DNA of 64,000 nucleotides from Promicromonospora iranensis (GCF_028994805.1 NZ_JAJQQP010000006.1:333761-397760), one strand, 5' to 3'; positions 17,248 through 25,690 are shown, counted from the first letter of the stretch. Program-made: numbers and translations. The notes: generated by a model from the letters alone, not told the origin.

Positions 17248-20200
17248 CCGGCCCCGCACACGTCCCGGCCGGCCTGCCCGGTGTCGGCCTGACCAGGCAG
17301 GACGCACGACGGATCGACCACAGCGGCGAGGGCCGCACGGTGGTGCTCGACGGTCTGGACGTGCCGGTCGAGTCGGGTACCGAGCTGCGCTGGACGCTCC
17401 TGCCGGTGCTCGACCAGGAGCTCACCTATCGCTCGACCTACGTGGCCGTCGACCTGCTGCTCGACGACGGGACCTGGCTCTCGCAGACCGCGCCCGGCCG
17501 CGCGCTCACCGACCAGCACGGCATGCTCGCGACCGCCGTCGGGCAGGGCGAGGCCCGGATCCTGGTACCCGACCACTGGAACGCCGTCCGCGTCGGCCTG
17601 GACGACGTGGCCGAGCGGCTGCCCGGCCGCCGCGTGCGCGCCGCCGCAGTCGTGACCGCGCCGCCGGACGGCGGGGACACCGAGGTGTGGCTCGACGCCG
17701 TCACGGTCGGACCGCGTCCGGAACGGACCGTGACCGGCCGCACCGACCTCGTCGACACCCGCCGCGGCACGCACTCCTCGGGCACGTACTCGCGCGGCAA
17801 CAACGTGCCGGCGGCGGCCGTGCCGAACGGCTTCACGATGTGGGTGCCGCTGACCGACGCGTCGTCGGCGAGCTGGCTCTACTCCTGGGCAGCGCACAAC
17901 GGGCCCGGCAACCGGCCGCGTCTGCAGGGCGTCGGCATCTCGCACGAGCCGAGCCCGTGGATGGGGGACCGCAACCAGCTCGCGTTCCATCTGGTCCCGG
18001 CCCTGCCGGACGGGGACGGCGTGCCGGACGCGGGCCTGGAGGCCCGCGCCGTCGGCTTCTCCCACGACGACGAGACCGCCCGCCCGCACCGGTACACCGT
18101 CGACCTGGACGGCGGTGCGCGGGTCGACGTCGCCGCGGCCGACCACGGTGGGGTGCTCCGCTTCACGTTCCCGCCCGGAGCCACCACCGGCCACCTGATC
18201 GTCGACGCCGTGAGCGACGCCGGCGCCGCCGGCCCGCCCGTGGCCGTCACCGTGCACGACGACGGCACGCTCACCGGCTGGAGCGACCACGGCAGCCCGC
18301 TGTCGGTGGGCCGCAGCCGCATGTACGTGGTGGGCCAGGTCTCCCGGCCGGTCCTGCGCACCGGCCGGGCGCACGGCCGGGAACACGCCACCTACGCGAC
18401 GGTGGCGCTGGACCCGGCGGCCGCACCCGGTGACCAGCCGGACCGCACGGTAGAGGTGCGCGTGGCGACGTCGTACATCAGCGAGGACCTCGCCTGGCGC
18501 GCCCTGGACCGGGAGGTGAGCGGATCCTTCGACGACGTGGCCGAGCGCGCCCGCGCACAGTGGGAGGAGCGCCTGGGCGTGCTCGACGTCGCGGGCGCGT
18601 CGCCGGAACAGCAGGTCACGCTCTACTCCAACCTCTACCGCCTCAACCTCTACCCCTCCTCGTACACCGAGGTCGGGACCGACGGCCAGCTCGTGCACGC
18701 CTCGCCGGTGCTCGACGGCGCACCCGTCGTACCCGGCGAGATGTTCGTCAACCACGGCTTCTGGGACACCTACCGCACCTGCTGGCCCGCCTACGCGCTG
18801 CTCTACCCGGAGGTCGCCGCACGGCTCGCCGACGGGTTCGTGCAGCAGTACCGCGAGGGCGGCTGGGTCGCGCGGTGGTCGTCGCCGGGCTACGCGGACC
18901 TGATGACGGGCACGTCGTCCGACGTCGCCTTCGCCGACCTGTACCTCCGCGGTGTCACCCTGCCCGACCCGCTCGCGACCTACGACGCGGGCCTGCGCAA
19001 CGCGACGGCGCTGCCCACCCGGTCCGGCGTGGGCCGCAAGGGCCAGGACTTCGCCCTCACCCACGGGTGGGTGCCACGCGACGTCGACGAGTCGGTGTCC
19101 TGGAGCCTCGAGGGCTACATCAACGACGCCGGCCTGGCGCGGATGGCCGAGGCGCTCGCGGACGCACCAGGGACTCCCGAGGAGCGCCGCCGTACGCTGC
19201 GGGACGAGGCGGCCTACCTGCGGCAGAGCTCTCACGGGTACGTGCACCTGTTCGACCCGGAGACGGGGTTCTTCCGCGGGCGCGGCCGGGACGGCGGGTT
19301 CGGCTCGGAGCCGTTCGACCCGGACGTGTGGGGCGGCGACTACACCGAGTCGGACGCCTGGAACTTCCTCTTCCACCCCGTGCACGACGGGGCCGGCCTG
19401 GCCGCGCTGCACGGCGGCCGTGCCGGGCTGGAGCGCCTGCTGGAGACGTTCTTCGCCACACCCGAGCGGGCGGACAAGCCCGGGACGTACGGGTTCGTGA
19501 TCCACGAGATGGTCGAGGCGCGCGACGTGCGTCTGGGCCAGCTCGGCCAGTCCAACCAGGTGTCGCACCACATCCCGTACGTGTGGCTGTACGCCGGTCG
19601 CCCGGACCGCACGCAGGAGACGGTGCGCGAGATCCTGGCCCGGCTGTGGACCGGCAGCGAGATCGGGCAGGGCTACCACGGCGACGAGGACAACGGTGAG
19701 ATGTCCGCCTGGTACCTCCTCTCGGCCCTGGGCCTCTACCCGCTGGAGATCGGCTCGTCGCGCTGGGCCGTGGGCTCGCCGCTCTTCGAGCGGGCGGTGG
19801 TGCACCGGCCCGACGGCGACCTGGTGGTCGAGGCCCCCGGTGCGGCGGACCGCTGGTACGTGGCGGGCCTGGAGGTGGCCGACGGCGCCGGTGCGACCCG
19901 GGCGGTCACGTCGCCGTCGGTGGAGCACGGCGAGCTGACCGGGGGAGCGACCCTGCGGTTCGCCCTGTCCGAGGCACCGACCCGCTGGGGCGCGGCTGCG
20001 CCGTCGGGCGCCCCGGTGGACGGTGAGGTGGGCGGCCCCTGGCAGCGGGCCGACGGCGGCTGGCACAGCACCGCGGGCCCTGTGCCGGGTCTGACCGACG
20101 GCGACCTGACGACCGCCGTCGAGGTAGCGGGGACGCTGGAGTGGCTGCCGTCCGGGGAGGCGCCGGAGGGCGCCGTGCTGCGCGCCTACACGCTGACGTC

Positions 20201-20417
20201 GTCGACGCGGGCGGCTGGAGCGGACGGGAGGCCGCCGTCGACGTGGCGACTGGTCGCGGACGACGGCCGCGTGCTGGACGAGCGGTCCGGGCAGGAGTGG
20301 CGCTGGCCGGGCCAGCTGCGGCCGTTCGTGCTGGCCGAGCCCGTGGCGCTGACCGGCCTCCGGCTGGAGCTCCGTGACGGCGGGGCGCTGGCCCAGGTGG
20401 AGCTGCTCGTCGGCTGA
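17244..20417 (+). CDS. GH92 mannosidase-family enzyme with Gln in place of the catalytic Glu
   Basis: A Ca-dependent inverting GH92 enzyme of 1057 aa. Residues ~1-155 are an N-terminal beta-rich domain. The conserved two-domain GH92 core follows: GTHSSGTYSRGNNVPAAAVPNGF at ~172-194, NHGFWDTYRTCWPAY, and HGDEDNGEMSAWYLLSALGLYPL with the base pair D814/D816. Where exo-alpha-1,2-mannosidases have GNEPSHHI, this protein reads SNQVSHHI, so the usual general-acid Glu is Q772. From memory, a Cellulosimicrobium GH92 that removes mannose from Man-alpha-1-phospho-6-Man also has Gln here, because a phosphate leaving group needs no acid. No signal peptide, so cytoplasmic. The last ~150 aa form a further beta-sandwich-like domain. 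Confidence 0.9.
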   Translation: MTGPAHVPAGLPGVGLTRQDARRIDHSGEGRTVVLDGLDVPVESGTELRWTLLPVLDQELTYRSTYVAVDLLLDDGTWLSQTAPGRALTDQHGMLATAVGQGEARILVPDHWNAVRVGLDDVAERLPGRRVRAAAVVTAPPDGGDTEVWLDAVTVGPRPERTVTGRTDLVDTRRGTHSSGTYSRGNNVPAAAVPNGFTMWVPLTDASSASWLYSWAAHNGPGNRPRLQGVGISHEPSPWMGDRNQLAFHLVPALPDGDGVPDAGLEARAVGFSHDDETARPHRYTVDLDGGARVDVAAADHGGVLRFTFPPGATTGHLIVDAVSDAGAAGPPVAVTVHDDGTLTGWSDHGSPLSVGRSRMYVVGQVSRPVLRTGRAHGREHATYATVALDPAAAPGDQPDRTVEVRVATSYISEDLAWRALDREVSGSFDDVAERARAQWEERLGVLDVAGASPEQQVTLYSNLYRLNLYPSSYTEVGTDGQLVHASPVLDGAPVVPGEMFVNHGFWDTYRTCWPAYALLYPEVAARLADGFVQQYREGGWVARWSSPGYADLMTGTSSDVAFADLYLRGVTLPDPLATYDAGLRNATALPTRSGVGRKGQDFALTHGWVPRDVDESVSWSLEGYINDAGLARMAEALADAPGTPEERRRTLRDEAAYLRQSSHGYVHLFDPETGFFRGRGRDGGFGSEPFDPDVWGGDYTESDAWNFLFHPVHDGAGLAALHGGRAGLERLLETFFATPERADKPGTYGFVIHEMVEARDVRLGQLGQSNQVSHHIPYVWLYAGRPDRTQETVREILARLWTGSEIGQGYHGDEDNGEMSAWYLLSALGLYPLEIGSSRWAVGSPLFERAVVHRPDGDLVVEAPGAADRWYVAGLEVADGAGATRAVTSPSVEHGELTGGATLRFALSEAPTRWGAAAPSGAPVDGEVGGPWQRADGGWHSTAGPVPGLTDGDLTTAVEVAGTLEWLPSGEAPEGAVLRAYTLTSSTRAAGADGRPPSTWRLVADDGRVLDERSGQEWRWPGQLRPFVLAEPVALTGLRLELRDGGALAQVELLVG

Positions 20418-20453
20418 GCCGGGACATCGATGGGCAGCACAGCTCCTGCGGAG

Positions 20454-20459
20454 TACCGT
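20454..20459 (+). promoter_or_regulatory. -10 hexamer TACCGT for the RDD gene
   Basis: TACCGT ends 7 nt before ATG 20467, which has no Shine-Dalgarno sequence, so a leaderless transcript is likely. Confidence 0.4.
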
Positions 20460-20466
20460 CTGCCTG

Positions 20467-20973
20467 ATGAATGCCGAGGCGTGGCGCCGCATCGCCGCAT
20501 GGCTGGTCGACTGGCTCTGCTTCCTCGTGTGGCTCGGGCTGCTCGCGGCGGTCGGGATCCCGCTGTACCTCTCCGGAGTGACGGGCCAGTGGTCCGCCCT
20601 GACGACGAACGTGATGTCGGCGCTCGTCACGGCGGTGCCGCTGACGGTCTTCCTCGCCGCTCTCGAGTCCGGCACGCGGCAGGCGACGATCGGCAAGCGC
20701 GTGCTGGGGCTCAAGGTGGTGGGCGCCAGGGACGGCGAGCGGCTCTCGTTCGCCGCTGCCCTGACCCGGAACGCGCTCAAGATCGCCGTGCCGTGGACGA
20801 TCGGTCATGCCGCGGCGATCGGCCTCGTCAGAGCGTCGGAGATCGGCCCCGGCCTCGCGGTCCTCACGGCTGCGGCGTACGTGCTCCCGATCGTGTACGT
20901 CATCACCCTGTTCGCCGGCGGGGGCCGCACCCCGTACGACCACGCCGGCGGAGCCAGGGTCGTCCGCGCCTGA
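20467..20973 (+). CDS. RDD-family membrane protein
   Basis: A 168-aa integral membrane protein of the RDD family, function unknown. The family's conserved Arg/Asp features appear as WRRIAAWLVDWL at the N-terminus, QATIGKRVLGLKVVGA in the middle and RTPYDHAGGARVV at the end. Three to four hydrophobic helices are visible: ~15-35, ~48-66, ~105-120 and ~123-143. It follows the GH92 gene by 49 bp but seems to have its own promoter. Its stop is 16 bp from the end of the convergent GH18 gene. Confidence 0.88.
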   Translation: MNAEAWRRIAAWLVDWLCFLVWLGLLAAVGIPLYLSGVTGQWSALTTNVMSALVTAVPLTVFLAALESGTRQATIGKRVLGLKVVGARDGERLSFAAALTRNALKIAVPWTIGHAAAIGLVRASEIGPGLAVLTAAAYVLPIVYVITLFAGGGRTPYDHAGGARVVRA

Positions 20974-20989
20974 CCCCGGCGTCGGTCCG

Positions 20990-21943
20990 TCAGGAGCTGA
21001 CGACGTCCGCCACGTGCGCGAACCAGCTCTCCCGGCCGCCGCCGGCGTACCCGACGGAGTTGAAGTACTCCCAGCCGAAGACGCCGCCGAAGTCCGGGTG
21101 CTGCGCGACCAGGGAGCCGATCGTGGCGTCGAAGGTGGGCCAGTCGACGTACCCGCTGCAGTTCGCCGGGTTGGTGACGGTGCCCGCCACCACGCGGTCG
21201 GGCGTGAACCCGTTCGCGAGGATCTGGTCGTAGACCGTCGTGGTCCGCAGGTCGCCCCAGCCGCAGTAGAACTGGGTGTTGTACCAGTCGATCCGGTCGC
21301 CGGCACGACGCTCGAGCTCGGCGTAGGAGAAGCCGCCCGAGAAGCTCGTCCGCCCGGCCATGTCGGTGGCCACGGGCGTCAGCGTGATCACGAAGTCCGG
21401 GCCGAAGTCCGCGCGCAGCGTGTCGACCAGGTGGATCGTGTCCGCCAGCGAGAACGTCTCCTCGATGTCGAGGTCCACGCCGTCCAGCCCGTAGGTGCGC
21501 AGGAAGTCCCGCAGGACCGGGTAGTACCGGTCGAAGTCCTCGCGCAGGTACCGGTAGGTGCCAGGGGCGGCCCCGCCGAGGAACGCGCTGACCGTCACGC
21601 CGCGGTCCTGCATGGCCGCCAGGTCGTCCCACATGACGCCGAGCTCGGGGTGGTCCGCCGGGATGTCGTTGACCGTGAGGGACGCGTCGGCGTTCAGGTG
21701 GATGGCGCCCACGTTGACGTCCGTGACCGAGCCGAGGAGCGGCTTGGGGTCGACGTAGCGGCGGACGCCGTCGGAGCCGGTCTCGTAGATGGTCTGGTAG
21801 AAGGCGAGGACGCGGTGGGAGGCGGAAGCGGGTTCCTGCTTCGGGCCCTGCTCCGGTGCTGAGGCGGCCGGGCCGGCCGCCGCCGTCAGGGCCAGCACTC
21901 CGGCCACGAGAGCGGCGCCGATCCGGGTGAGCGAGCGAGACAT
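20990..21943 (-). CDS. Secreted GH18 endo-beta-N-acetylglucosaminidase, Endo T-like
   Basis: A 317-aa GH18 enzyme with a signal peptide (cleavage near AASA at ~26-29). The catalytic motif is D154-G-V-D157-L-D159-I-E161. The body resembles what I recall of fungal Endo T from Trichoderma far more than common bacterial chitinases: IHLN...LND(I/F)P, GVxVxxxxGGAAPGT, LRADFGPDF(V/L)ITL(T/A)PVA, DIDWYNTQFY and GGVxGWEYFNS all recur. Endo T cuts the chitobiose core of high-mannose N-glycans. AAAGGGAG lies upstream of ATG 21943. The stop is close to that of the RDD gene. As the only secreted glycosidase of the mannoside locus, it would provide the extracellular first cut. Confidence 0.85.
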   Translation of the reverse strand: MSRSLTRIGAALVAGVLALTAAAGPAASAPEQGPKQEPASASHRVLAFYQTIYETGSDGVRRYVDPKPLLGSVTDVNVGAIHLNADASLTVNDIPADHPELGVMWDDLAAMQDRGVTVSAFLGGAAPGTYRYLREDFDRYYPVLRDFLRTYGLDGVDLDIEETFSLADTIHLVDTLRADFGPDFVITLTPVATDMAGRTSFSGGFSYAELERRAGDRIDWYNTQFYCGWGDLRTTTVYDQILANGFTPDRVVAGTVTNPANCSGYVDWPTFDATIGSLVAQHPDFGGVFGWEYFNSVGYAGGGRESWFAHVADVVSS

Positions 21944-22097
21944 CGTTGACTCCCTTTGTTCTTGTTGCGGTCAGGTGAGCATCCCGCGGCGCCGACGCGC
22001 TCCATGGCGCCTTCGGACCGTAGCGGCAGCGACTGCCGTCGGGCAACGGTGCCCTCCCGACCATGGGGATATCCCTGATGCGGACCCGGCGTGGGAA

Positions 22098-22138
22098 CGG
22101 CCGAGGCCGGGCCCCCGACGGGGACCCGGCCTCGGCCG
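22098..22138 (-). terminator. Terminator of the catalase gene
   Basis: A perfect 14-bp stem CGGCCGAGGCCGGG, extended by an inner CCCC/GGGG, starts 12 bp past the catalase stop. The remaining 22000-22097 stretch up to the GH18 gene holds no ORF I would support, only a small GGGATATCCC palindrome at 22066-22075. Confidence 0.8.
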
Positions 22139-22149
22139 CAGCAGGTGGA

Positions 22150-23598
22150 TCAGGCGGAGACGGCCGCGCGCAGCTTGGCGCCCAGCTCCTGGTCCACGTT
22201 GGTCCAGTACTGGAAGAAGCGCTCACGGATCTCGTCGATCGTGATCGCCTGGCCCTGACCGGTCAGGGTCTCCAGCAGACGGGCCTTCGCGCCGTCGTCG
22301 TAGACCTCACGGTAGAGCGTGCCCGGCTGGCCGAAGTCGCTGTCCTCGCTGTGCAGCGTGGCAGCGGTGCGCACCAGCTCGCCGTCCGACTCCCAGGCGC
22401 CGTCCTGGCCACGGGCAGGGTCGGCGACGGGGCCACCGAACGAGTTCGGCGCGTAGTTCGGGACGCCGACCTCGTTGAAGTGGTGGCGCTGCGAGCCGTC
22501 CTGCGAGTAGTTGTGCACCGGTGCGGCGTGCGGCTGGTTGACCGGGACCGACTGGTAGTTGGTGCCCACGCGGTAGCGCTGCGCGTCCGGGTAGGAGAAC
22601 ACCCGGGCCATCAGCATCTTGTCGGGCGAGATGTCGGTGCCCGGGACCTGGTTGGCCGGGGACAGCGCGATCTGCTCGATCTCCGCGAAGTGGTTCTTCG
22701 GGTTGCGGTTCAGCGTGAAGTTCCCGAAGTGGATCAGCGGGTAGTCCGCGTGCGGCCAGACCTTGGTCAGGTCGAACGGGTTGAACCGGTAGGTCTTCGC
22801 GTCGTCGTACGGCATGACCTGGACCTTGATGTCCCACGTGGGGTTGTCCCCGCGCTCGATCGCGTCGTACAGGTCGCGCCGGTAGTAGTCGGCGTCCTGG
22901 CCGGCGATCCGTGCCGCCTCGTCGTTGTCGAGGAACTTCACGCCCTGGCGGGAGATGAAGTGGTACTTGACCCAGAACTTCTCGCCCTCGGCGTTGGTCC
23001 ACATGTAGGTGTGCGAGCCGTAGCCGTTCAGCTCTCGCCACGAGGACGGCAGACCGCGGTCGCCCATGAGGTAGGTGACCTGGTGCGCGGACTCCGGCGA
23101 CAGGGTCCAGAAGTCCCACTGCATGTCGGCGTCGCGCAGGCCCGACCACGGGAGACGCTTCTGGGAGTGGATGAAGTCCGGGAACTTGATCGCGTCGCGG
23201 ATGAAGAACACCGGGGTGTTGTTGCCGACGATGTCGAGGTTGCCCTCGGTCGTGTAGAAGCGCAGGGCGAAGCCGCGCACGTCGCGCCAGGTGTCGGGGG
23301 AACCCATCTCACCGGCGACGGACGAGAAGCGCAGGGCCACCTCGCCCTTGGCGCCCGGCTGGAAGGCCGCGGCACGGGTGTACTGCGACACGTCACCGGT
23401 GATCTCCCACTCACCGAAGGCGCCACCGCCCTTGGCGTGCACGATCCGCTCCGGGATGCGCTCGCGGTTGAACTGCGCGAGCTTCTCGACCAGGTAGCGG
23501 TCGTGGAGGACCGTGGCGCCGTCGGCGCCGACGGTCAGCGAGTGTGCGTCGCTGACGACCGGCGTGCCGGTCTGGGTGGTGGTGTAAGGAGTTGTCAT
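22150..23598 (-). CDS. katA: Monofunctional haem catalase
   Basis: Small-subunit (clade 3 type) catalase of 482 aa that dismutates hydrogen peroxide. Catalytic H54 lies in [19 protein letters not shown], catalytic Asn N127 in [12 protein letters not shown], and the haem-ligand Tyr Y336 in [15 protein letters not shown]. Start ATG 23598 has GAGGAAGG upstream; an in-frame ATG further up at 23649 would reach toward the regulator gene. The gene follows the Fur-type regulator by 90 bp in the same direction and is probably co-transcribed with it, so it should respond to metal or peroxide through that regulator. Confidence 0.96.
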   Translation of the reverse strand: MTTPYTTTQTGTPVVSDAHSLTVGADGATVLHDRYLVEKLAQFNRERIPERIVHAKGGGAFGEWEITGDVSQYTRAAAFQPGAKGEVALRFSSVAGEMGSPDTWRDVRGFALRFYTTEGNLDIVGNNTPVFFIRDAIKFPDFIHSQKRLPWSGLRDADMQWDFWTLSPESAHQVTYLMGDRGLPSSWRELNGYGSHTYMWTNAEGEKFWVKYHFISRQGVKFLDNDEAARIAGQDADYYRRDLYDAIERGDNPTWDIKVQVMPYDDAKTYRFNPFDLTKVWPHADYPLIHFGNFTLNRNPKNHFAEIEQIALSPANQVPGTDISPDKMLMARVFSYPDAQRYRVGTNYQSVPVNQPHAAPVHNYSQDGSQRHHFNEVGVPNYAPNSFGGPVADPARGQDGAWESDGELVRTAATLHSEDSDFGQPGTLYREVYDDGAKARLLETLTGQGQAITIDEIRERFFQYWTNVDQELGAKLRAAVSA

Positions 23599-23666
23599 CT
23601 GTGGACGTGCCTTCCTCTGCTGCTTACGGGGTTCTTGGGGGTTCGGCATGGTCGGCGAAGTCTCGG

Positions 23667-23684
23667 CGCCCGGCTCTCCGGGCG
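23667..23684 (-). promoter_or_regulatory. Stem-loop between fur-type gene and catalase
   Basis: CGCCCGG and CCGGGCG (7-bp perfect stem, 4-nt loop) lie directly after the regulator stop. It may partly terminate or process the bicistronic mRNA, so that catalase and regulator are made in different amounts. Confidence 0.45.
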
Positions 23685-23688
23685 AGCC

Positions 23689-24120
23689 TCAGGCGCTGCA
23701 GTCGGGACACAGGCCCCAGTAGGTGACCTCGGCGGTCTCGACCACGAACCCGTGGTCGTCGCTCGGGGTCAGGCAGGGGGCGTGGCCGACCGAGCAGTCC
23801 ACGTCGCCGATGGCGCCGCACCTGCGGCAGACGACGTGGTGGTGGTTGTCGCCCGTGCGGCGCTCGTAGCGCGCGGGGTGGCCGGCGGGCTCGATGCGGC
23901 GCAGGAGGTCGGCGCCGGTCAACGCGTGCAGGACGTCGTAGACCGCCTGGACCGATACCGTGCCGAGCTCTGCGCGGACCGAGCTCAGGACGTCGTCCGC
24001 CGTGGCGTGCTGCTGGTCGCCCACGGCGTGCAGGGCTGCCACCCGGGCAGCGGTCACACGCAGGCCGGCACCGCGGAGGAGATCCTCCGGCGTGGCGGCG
24101 GTGGGGGCGGTCGACGTCAT
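23689..24120 (-). CDS. Fur/FurA-type metalloregulator
   Basis: A 143-aa Fur-superfamily repressor. The N-terminal winged helix runs through LRGAGLRVTAARVAALHAV...VSVQAVYDVLHALTGADLLRRI. The metal region has GDNHHHVVCRRCGAIGDVDC and the C-terminal LCPDCSA, two CxxC pairs that form a structural zinc site in this family. Its location directly before a catalase gene matches FurA/CatR peroxide-sensing regulators. An upstream 9-1-9 palindrome suggests autoregulation. ATG 24120 has no Shine-Dalgarno sequence; TAGGCT lies 7 nt before it. Confidence 0.92.
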   Translation of the reverse strand: MTSTAPTAATPEDLLRGAGLRVTAARVAALHAVGDQQHATADDVLSSVRAELGTVSVQAVYDVLHALTGADLLRRIEPAGHPARYERRTGDNHHHVVCRRCGAIGDVDCSVGHAPCLTPSDDHGFVVETAEVTYWGLCPDCSA

Positions 24121-24127
24121 GTCCAGC

Positions 24128-24159
24128 AGCCTAGACCCTAAACTGGAATGATTCCAGTT
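24128..24159 (-). promoter_or_regulatory. Fur-type operator and -10 of the regulator-catalase operon
   Basis: The perfect palindrome AACTGGAATGATTCCAGTT (9-1-9) at 24141-24159 lies 7 bp upstream of the -10 hexamer TAGGCT (24128-24133, minus strand). It therefore covers the -10/-35 spacer. Form and place fit a Fur-family binding site. Confidence 0.75.
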
Positions 24160-24263
24160 GAGGTCACCGACCGGTCGGCCCCGGGAATCCGTCCGGCGGC
24201 GGGGGTCGAGGCGGGCGGCCGACCTCACACCGGCCGGTATGGCGGGCGGCCTCGGCATGCTGC

Positions 24264-24509
24264 TATCGTTGAGCCACGACCGACCCGGTGTGAGCCGGGT
24301 GCACAAAGTGGATCACCATCCCACCCGAGTCACGACAGAGCGCCGCAAGGTGCCGACAGAGTCCGGGTCCTAGGTCGGGTGCAGAGGTTGGGCAATGTTT
24401 CTCGTCCAGCCCGTGCACCCTTTCCTTGTGATGGCTTCCACCTGTGTTCAGGGCGGGAGCCATTTCTCGTTCCTGGTGGTCAATCAAACGACTTCTGAGG
24501 AGCATCACC
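24264..24509 (+). promoter_or_regulatory. Promoter and structured leader of infC-rpmI-rplT
   Basis: A -10-like TATCGT sits at 24264-24269, followed by an approximately 230-nt untranslated leader. At 24431-24463 a hairpin of about 12 bp (ATGGCTTCCACC with GGCGGGAGCCAT, one mismatch) is followed by a pyrimidine-rich CATTTCTCGTTCC stretch. That resembles an attenuator such as those controlled by L20 or IF3 in other bacteria. The 24160-24263 part has no gene I can support. Confidence 0.5.
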
Positions 24510-25586
24510 ATCACCGAGCCTCGCATCAACGACCGGATCCGTGTCCCCGAGGTCCGACTCATCGGTCCTGGCGGGGAGCAGGTCGGCGTGGTTGCCACGG
24601 CGGTCGCCCTGAAGCTCGCCCAGGACGCTGACCTCGACCTCGTCGAGGTTGCCCCGGACGCCCGCCCGCCTGTCACCAAGCTCATGGACTTCGGCAAGTT
24701 CAAGTACGAGTCCGACATGAAGGCGCGGGAAGCGCGGCGCAACCAGGCGAACACGGTTCTCAAGGAGATCCGGTTCCGTCTGAAGATCGACCCGCACGAC
24801 TACGAGACCAAGAAGGGCCACGTCGTCCGCTTCCTCTCGGCAGGCGACAAGGTCAAGGTCATGATCATGTTCCGCGGCCGTGAGCAGTCGCGCCCCGAGA
24901 TGGGCCGTCGCCTGCTCGAGCGCCTGGCGGAGGACGTCGCCGAGCTCGGCTTCGTCGAGTCGATGCCGAAGCAGGACGGCCGCAACATGACCATGGTCCT
25001 CGGGCCGGTCAAGAAGAAGGCTGACGCCAAGGTCGAGCAGCGCAAGCGCGCGGACGAGGTCAACGCCGGTCGGATGACCAAGTCCGAGGCCAAGGCGCGG
25101 GCCCGCGCGGCTGACGAGCCCGAGGTCGACGAGCTGGTCGAGGACCAGGTCGAGGACCAGGTCGAGGACCAGGTCGACGAGACGGTCGAGACCACGGTCG
25201 AGGAGCCGGCCGCGGCGCCGGCTCCTGAGCCCGTCGTCGCGGAGCCCGAGCCCGTCGCGGAGCCCGAGCCCGTCGCGGAGCCCGAGCCCGTCGCGGAGCC
25301 CGAGCCCGTCGCAGAGGCCGAGCCCGTCGCGGAGCCCGAGCCGGAGCCCGTCGTCGAGCCGGAACCTGTCGTCGAGCCTGAGCCTGTTGCCGAGGCCGAG
25401 CCGGAGCCCGTCGTCGAGACGCCCGCCCCGGAAGAGCCGAAGCCGGCCACCAAGCCTGCGGCCAAGACTGCCTCGAAGCCGGCAGCGAAGCCGGCCACCA
25501 AGGCGGCTCCGAAGCCTGTCTCGGCCCCCAAGCCGGCGCCGAAGCCCGTGGCTCCCAAGCCGCGCGCCCCGCGCAAGGCCGGCTGA
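24510..25586 (+). CDS. infC: Translation initiation factor IF-3 with long repetitive tail, probable AUC start
   Basis: IF-3 binds the 30S subunit and checks start-codon pairing. [26 protein letters not shown] opens the N-domain; [34 protein letters not shown] is the linker and C-domain. The start is unusual: GAGGAG (24497-24502) lies 7 nt before ATC 24510, and no ATG, GTG or TTG fits. Non-AUG starts are known for infC and underlie its autoregulation. An in-frame GTG at 24444 falls inside the leader hairpin and is less likely. Normal IF-3 ends near residue 185; here about 170 more residues follow, acidic (VEDQ, AEPEPV repeats) and then Lys/Pro/Ala-rich. Confidence 0.93.
   Translation: MTEPRINDRIRVPEVRLIGPGGEQVGVVATAVALKLAQDADLDLVEVAPDARPPVTKLMDFGKFKYESDMKAREARRNQANTVLKEIRFRLKIDPHDYETKKGHVVRFLSAGDKVKVMIMFRGREQSRPEMGRRLLERLAEDVAELGFVESMPKQDGRNMTMVLGPVKKKADAKVEQRKRADEVNAGRMTKSEAKARARAADEPEVDELVEDQVEDQVEDQVDETVETTVEEPAAAPAPEPVVAEPEPVAEPEPVAEPEPVAEPEPVAEAEPVAEPEPEPVVEPEPVVEPEPVAEAEPEPVVETPAPEEPKPATKPAAKTASKPAAKPATKAAPKPVSAPKPAPKPVAPKPRAPRKAG
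25138..25173 (+). repeat. 12-bp tandem repeat in infC
   Basis: Three perfect copies of GTCGAGGACCAG encode repeated VEDQ in the acidic tail of IF-3. Confidence 0.85.
25239..25310 (+). repeat. 18-bp tandem repeat in infC
   Basis: Four perfect copies of GCGGAGCCCGAGCCCGTC encode AEPEPV; degenerate copies continue to about 25420. Copy number probably varies between strains by slippage. Confidence 0.88.
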
Positions 25587-25690
25587 GGCAACGGTCCCCA
25601 AGACCACTACGACACCGGGCCGGCCTACCGGCCCAGGTACAACGTCGCCGCTCCAGCAGCGGTCGACCGACATGAGGAGACACGGCAGTC

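Noticed and set aside
16959..20780. Minus-strand open frame of more than 1200 codons opposite lacI and GH92
   Set aside because: It mirrors the codon bias of the plus-strand GH92 gene, is rich in Arg, Gly and His with no recognisable domain, and overlaps well-supported genes.
24444..24509. GTG 24444 as the infC start
   Set aside because: It lies inside the leader hairpin, lacks a Shine-Dalgarno sequence, and adds a non-homologous N-terminus; GAGGAG points to ATC 24510.
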